Assembly: GCA_013694495.1 (NCBI GenBank)
Contig: JACDCH010000170.1
Span: 1 to 5,878 of the forward strand
Direction of reading: 5' to 3'
DNA from: Acidimicrobiia bacterium
GTDB taxonomy: Bacteria > Actinomycetota > Acidimicrobiia > Acidimicrobiales > JACDCH01
Length of the DNA: 5,878 bases
Below the pieces are notes generated by a model. It saw only the letters and a list, made by a program, of their open reading frames with translations, was not told the origin of the DNA and did no database searches. Shown here piece after piece: positions 4,813 through 5,878 of this stretch. Every line of letters begins with the position of its first letter. The first letter of the stretch is position 1. The position numbers and the translations under genes are program-made.

Positions 4813-5878
4813 CCGAGGGCGGTGGTGAGGTCGGCGATCAGGTCGTCGACGTCCTCGATGCCCACCGACAGGCGGACGAGGTCGGCCGGTACCTCGTTAC
4901 CGGTGCCGGCGACCGACGCGTGCGTCATGCGGCCCGGGTGCTCGATGAGGCTCTCGACCGCGCCCAGGCTCTCGGCCAGCGTGAACACCTCGGTGCGGCG
5001 GCACACATCGAGGGCGACGGCTTCGCCCCCCACCGGCCGGAACGAGATCATCCCCCCGAAGTCGGACATCTGCCGGCGGGCGATGTCGTAGCCGGGGTGC
5101 GACGCCAGCCCCGGCCACCGCACCTCACCGACCTTGGGGTGCGACACGAGGAAGGCGGCGATCGCCTCGGCCGACTCGCAGTGGCGCTGCATCCGGAGGT
5201 GCAACGTGCGGGCGCCGCGGTGCACGAGGTAGCAGTCGAACGGCGACGGGACCGCCCCGGCGGCGTTCTGGACGAAGCCGACCCCGTCGGCGAGCACATC
5301 GTCGGACGTGGCGACGAAGCCCCCGACGACGTCGCTGTGGCCGCCGAGGTACTTGGTGGTGGAGTGCACCACGACGTCGGCGCCGAGGGCGAGCGGCTGC
5401 TGCAGCGCGGGGGTGGCGAACGTGTTGTCGACGACGACGATCCCGCCGTGGGCCTGGGCCACCTCGGCGACGGCGGCGATGTCGACGATGCGCAGCATCG
5501 GGTTGCTGGGCGTCTCGATCCAGATCATCCGGGTCTCGGACCGCCACGCGGCCGCCACCGCGGCGAGGTCGGTCAGGTCGACGGTGTCGACAACCACGCC
5601 CTTCGGCCCGTGGAGCCGGTTCGCCAGGCGGATCGTGCCGCCGTAGGCATCGTCGGGCAGCAGCACGTGGTCACCGGGCTCGAGGAGGCGCAGGAGGGCG
5701 TCCTCGGCGGCCAGCCCCGACGCGAAGGCGAAGCCGTGCGCGGCGCCCTCGAGGGCGGCCAGGTGGCGCTCGAGGGCGGCCCGGGTCGGGTTGCCCGAGC
5801 GGCCGTACTCGAAGCCGCCCCGCACGCCGCCGACGCCGTCCTGGGCGAACGTCGTGGCCAGCGAGATCGGCGGCACGA
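4809..5878 (-). CDS. metB: Cystathionine gamma-synthase / gamma-lyase family PLP enzyme (partial, N-terminus beyond right edge)
   Basis: About 355 residues are visible, ending at TGA 4809-4811. The first visible codons (VPPISLATTFAQDGVGG) are internal: the GTG at 5876-5874 encodes a Val in the conserved PPIxxATTF strand, and roughly 30-40 residues lie outside the window. Counting that Val as residue 1, the PLP Schiff-base lysine is Lys175 in HSTTKYLGGHSDVVGG, Asp150 in VVDNTFATP contacts the pyridine nitrogen, YGRSGNPTR (24-32) supplies the neighbouring-subunit phosphate contact, and FASG (51-54) lines the cofactor pocket. SLGAVESLIEHPGRMTHA (303-320) is the conserved C-terminal signature. 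The protein closely resembles mycobacterial MetB as I recall it. MetB joins O-activated homoserine and cysteine into cystathionine; many such enzymes also cleave cystathionine, and sequence alone does not separate the two. The lipoprotein gene follows with an ATGA overlap. Confidence 0.92.
   Translation of the reverse strand, partial: VPPISLATTFAQDGVGGVRGGFEYGRSGNPTRAALERHLAALEGAAHGFAFASGLAAEDALLRLLEPGDHVLLPDDAYGGTIRLANRLHGPKGVVVDTVDLTDLAAVAAAWRSETRMIWIETPSNPMLRIVDIAAVAEVAQAHGGIVVVDNTFATPALQQPLALGADVVVHSTTKYLGGHSDVVGGFVATSDDVLADGVGFVQNAAGAVPSPFDCYLVHRGARTLHLRMQRHCESAEAIAAFLVSHPKVGEVRWPGLASHPGYDIARRQMSDFGGMISFRPVGGEAVALDVCRRTEVFTLAESLGAVESLIEHPGRMTHASVAGTGNEVPADLVRLSVGIEDVDDLIADLTTALG

Noticed and set aside
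5874..5876. GTG as the start of metB
   Set aside because: It encodes a Val within the conserved PPIxxATTF segment, which in family members lies some 30-40 residues after the true start. The gene is simply cut by the window edge.
1..5878. CRISPR array, tRNA, rRNA, or a defence or biosynthetic gene cluster
   Set aside because: I saw no regularly spaced repeats beyond the two 12-mers, no tRNA-like cloverleaf or rRNA signature, and no defence nuclease, toxin-antitoxin pair or biosynthetic synthase among the genes.

Overview
The window is very GC-rich DNA with G/C-ending codons throughout. The genes look actinobacterial: the right-edge enzyme closely resembles actinobacterial cystathionine gamma-synthase (MetB), start codons mostly lack a clear Shine-Dalgarno sequence, and two divergent starts carry TANNNT boxes placed as for leaderless transcripts. 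A lineage such as Acidimicrobiia is possible, but this is inference; the window holds no rRNA or other marker that settles it.

Layout. Positions 1-107 are the 3' end of a plus-strand coding region of unknown identity with a strongly C-over-G biased sequence. It is followed by a 13-codon ORF with a good ribosome binding site (127-168). At about 170 the composition changes to that of the rest of the window. A compact secernin-type (peptidase C69) Ntn hydrolase follows on the plus strand (173-1027). Its stop codon overlaps that of a convergent DEAD-box RNA helicase (minus, 1024-2217). Upstream of the helicase on the same strand is a thioredoxin-type glutathione peroxidase (minus, 2287-2775). Only 27 bp separate that gene from a divergent Nudix hydrolase (plus, 2803-3327), whose stop overlaps the GTG start of a phytanoyl-CoA dioxygenase-family protein (plus, 3324-4121). 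A 229-bp convergent intergenic region holds a strong hairpin and two copies of a GAGCGnAGCGAG repeat. The right end is a minus-strand pair, metB (cut by the window edge) followed by a small lipoprotein gene, joined by an ATGA overlap.

How the genes relate. Three transcription units are likely: gpx then helicase (minus), Nudix then PhyH-family oxygenase (plus), and metB then lipoprotein (minus). Each protein belongs to a known family, and I see no defence system, biosynthetic cluster, CRISPR array, tRNA or rRNA. The region reads mostly as ordinary chromosome. The points worth a second look are the left-edge compositional boundary, the overlapping divergent promoter boxes, the intergenic repeat and hairpin, and the two translationally coupled pairs with no obvious functional link.
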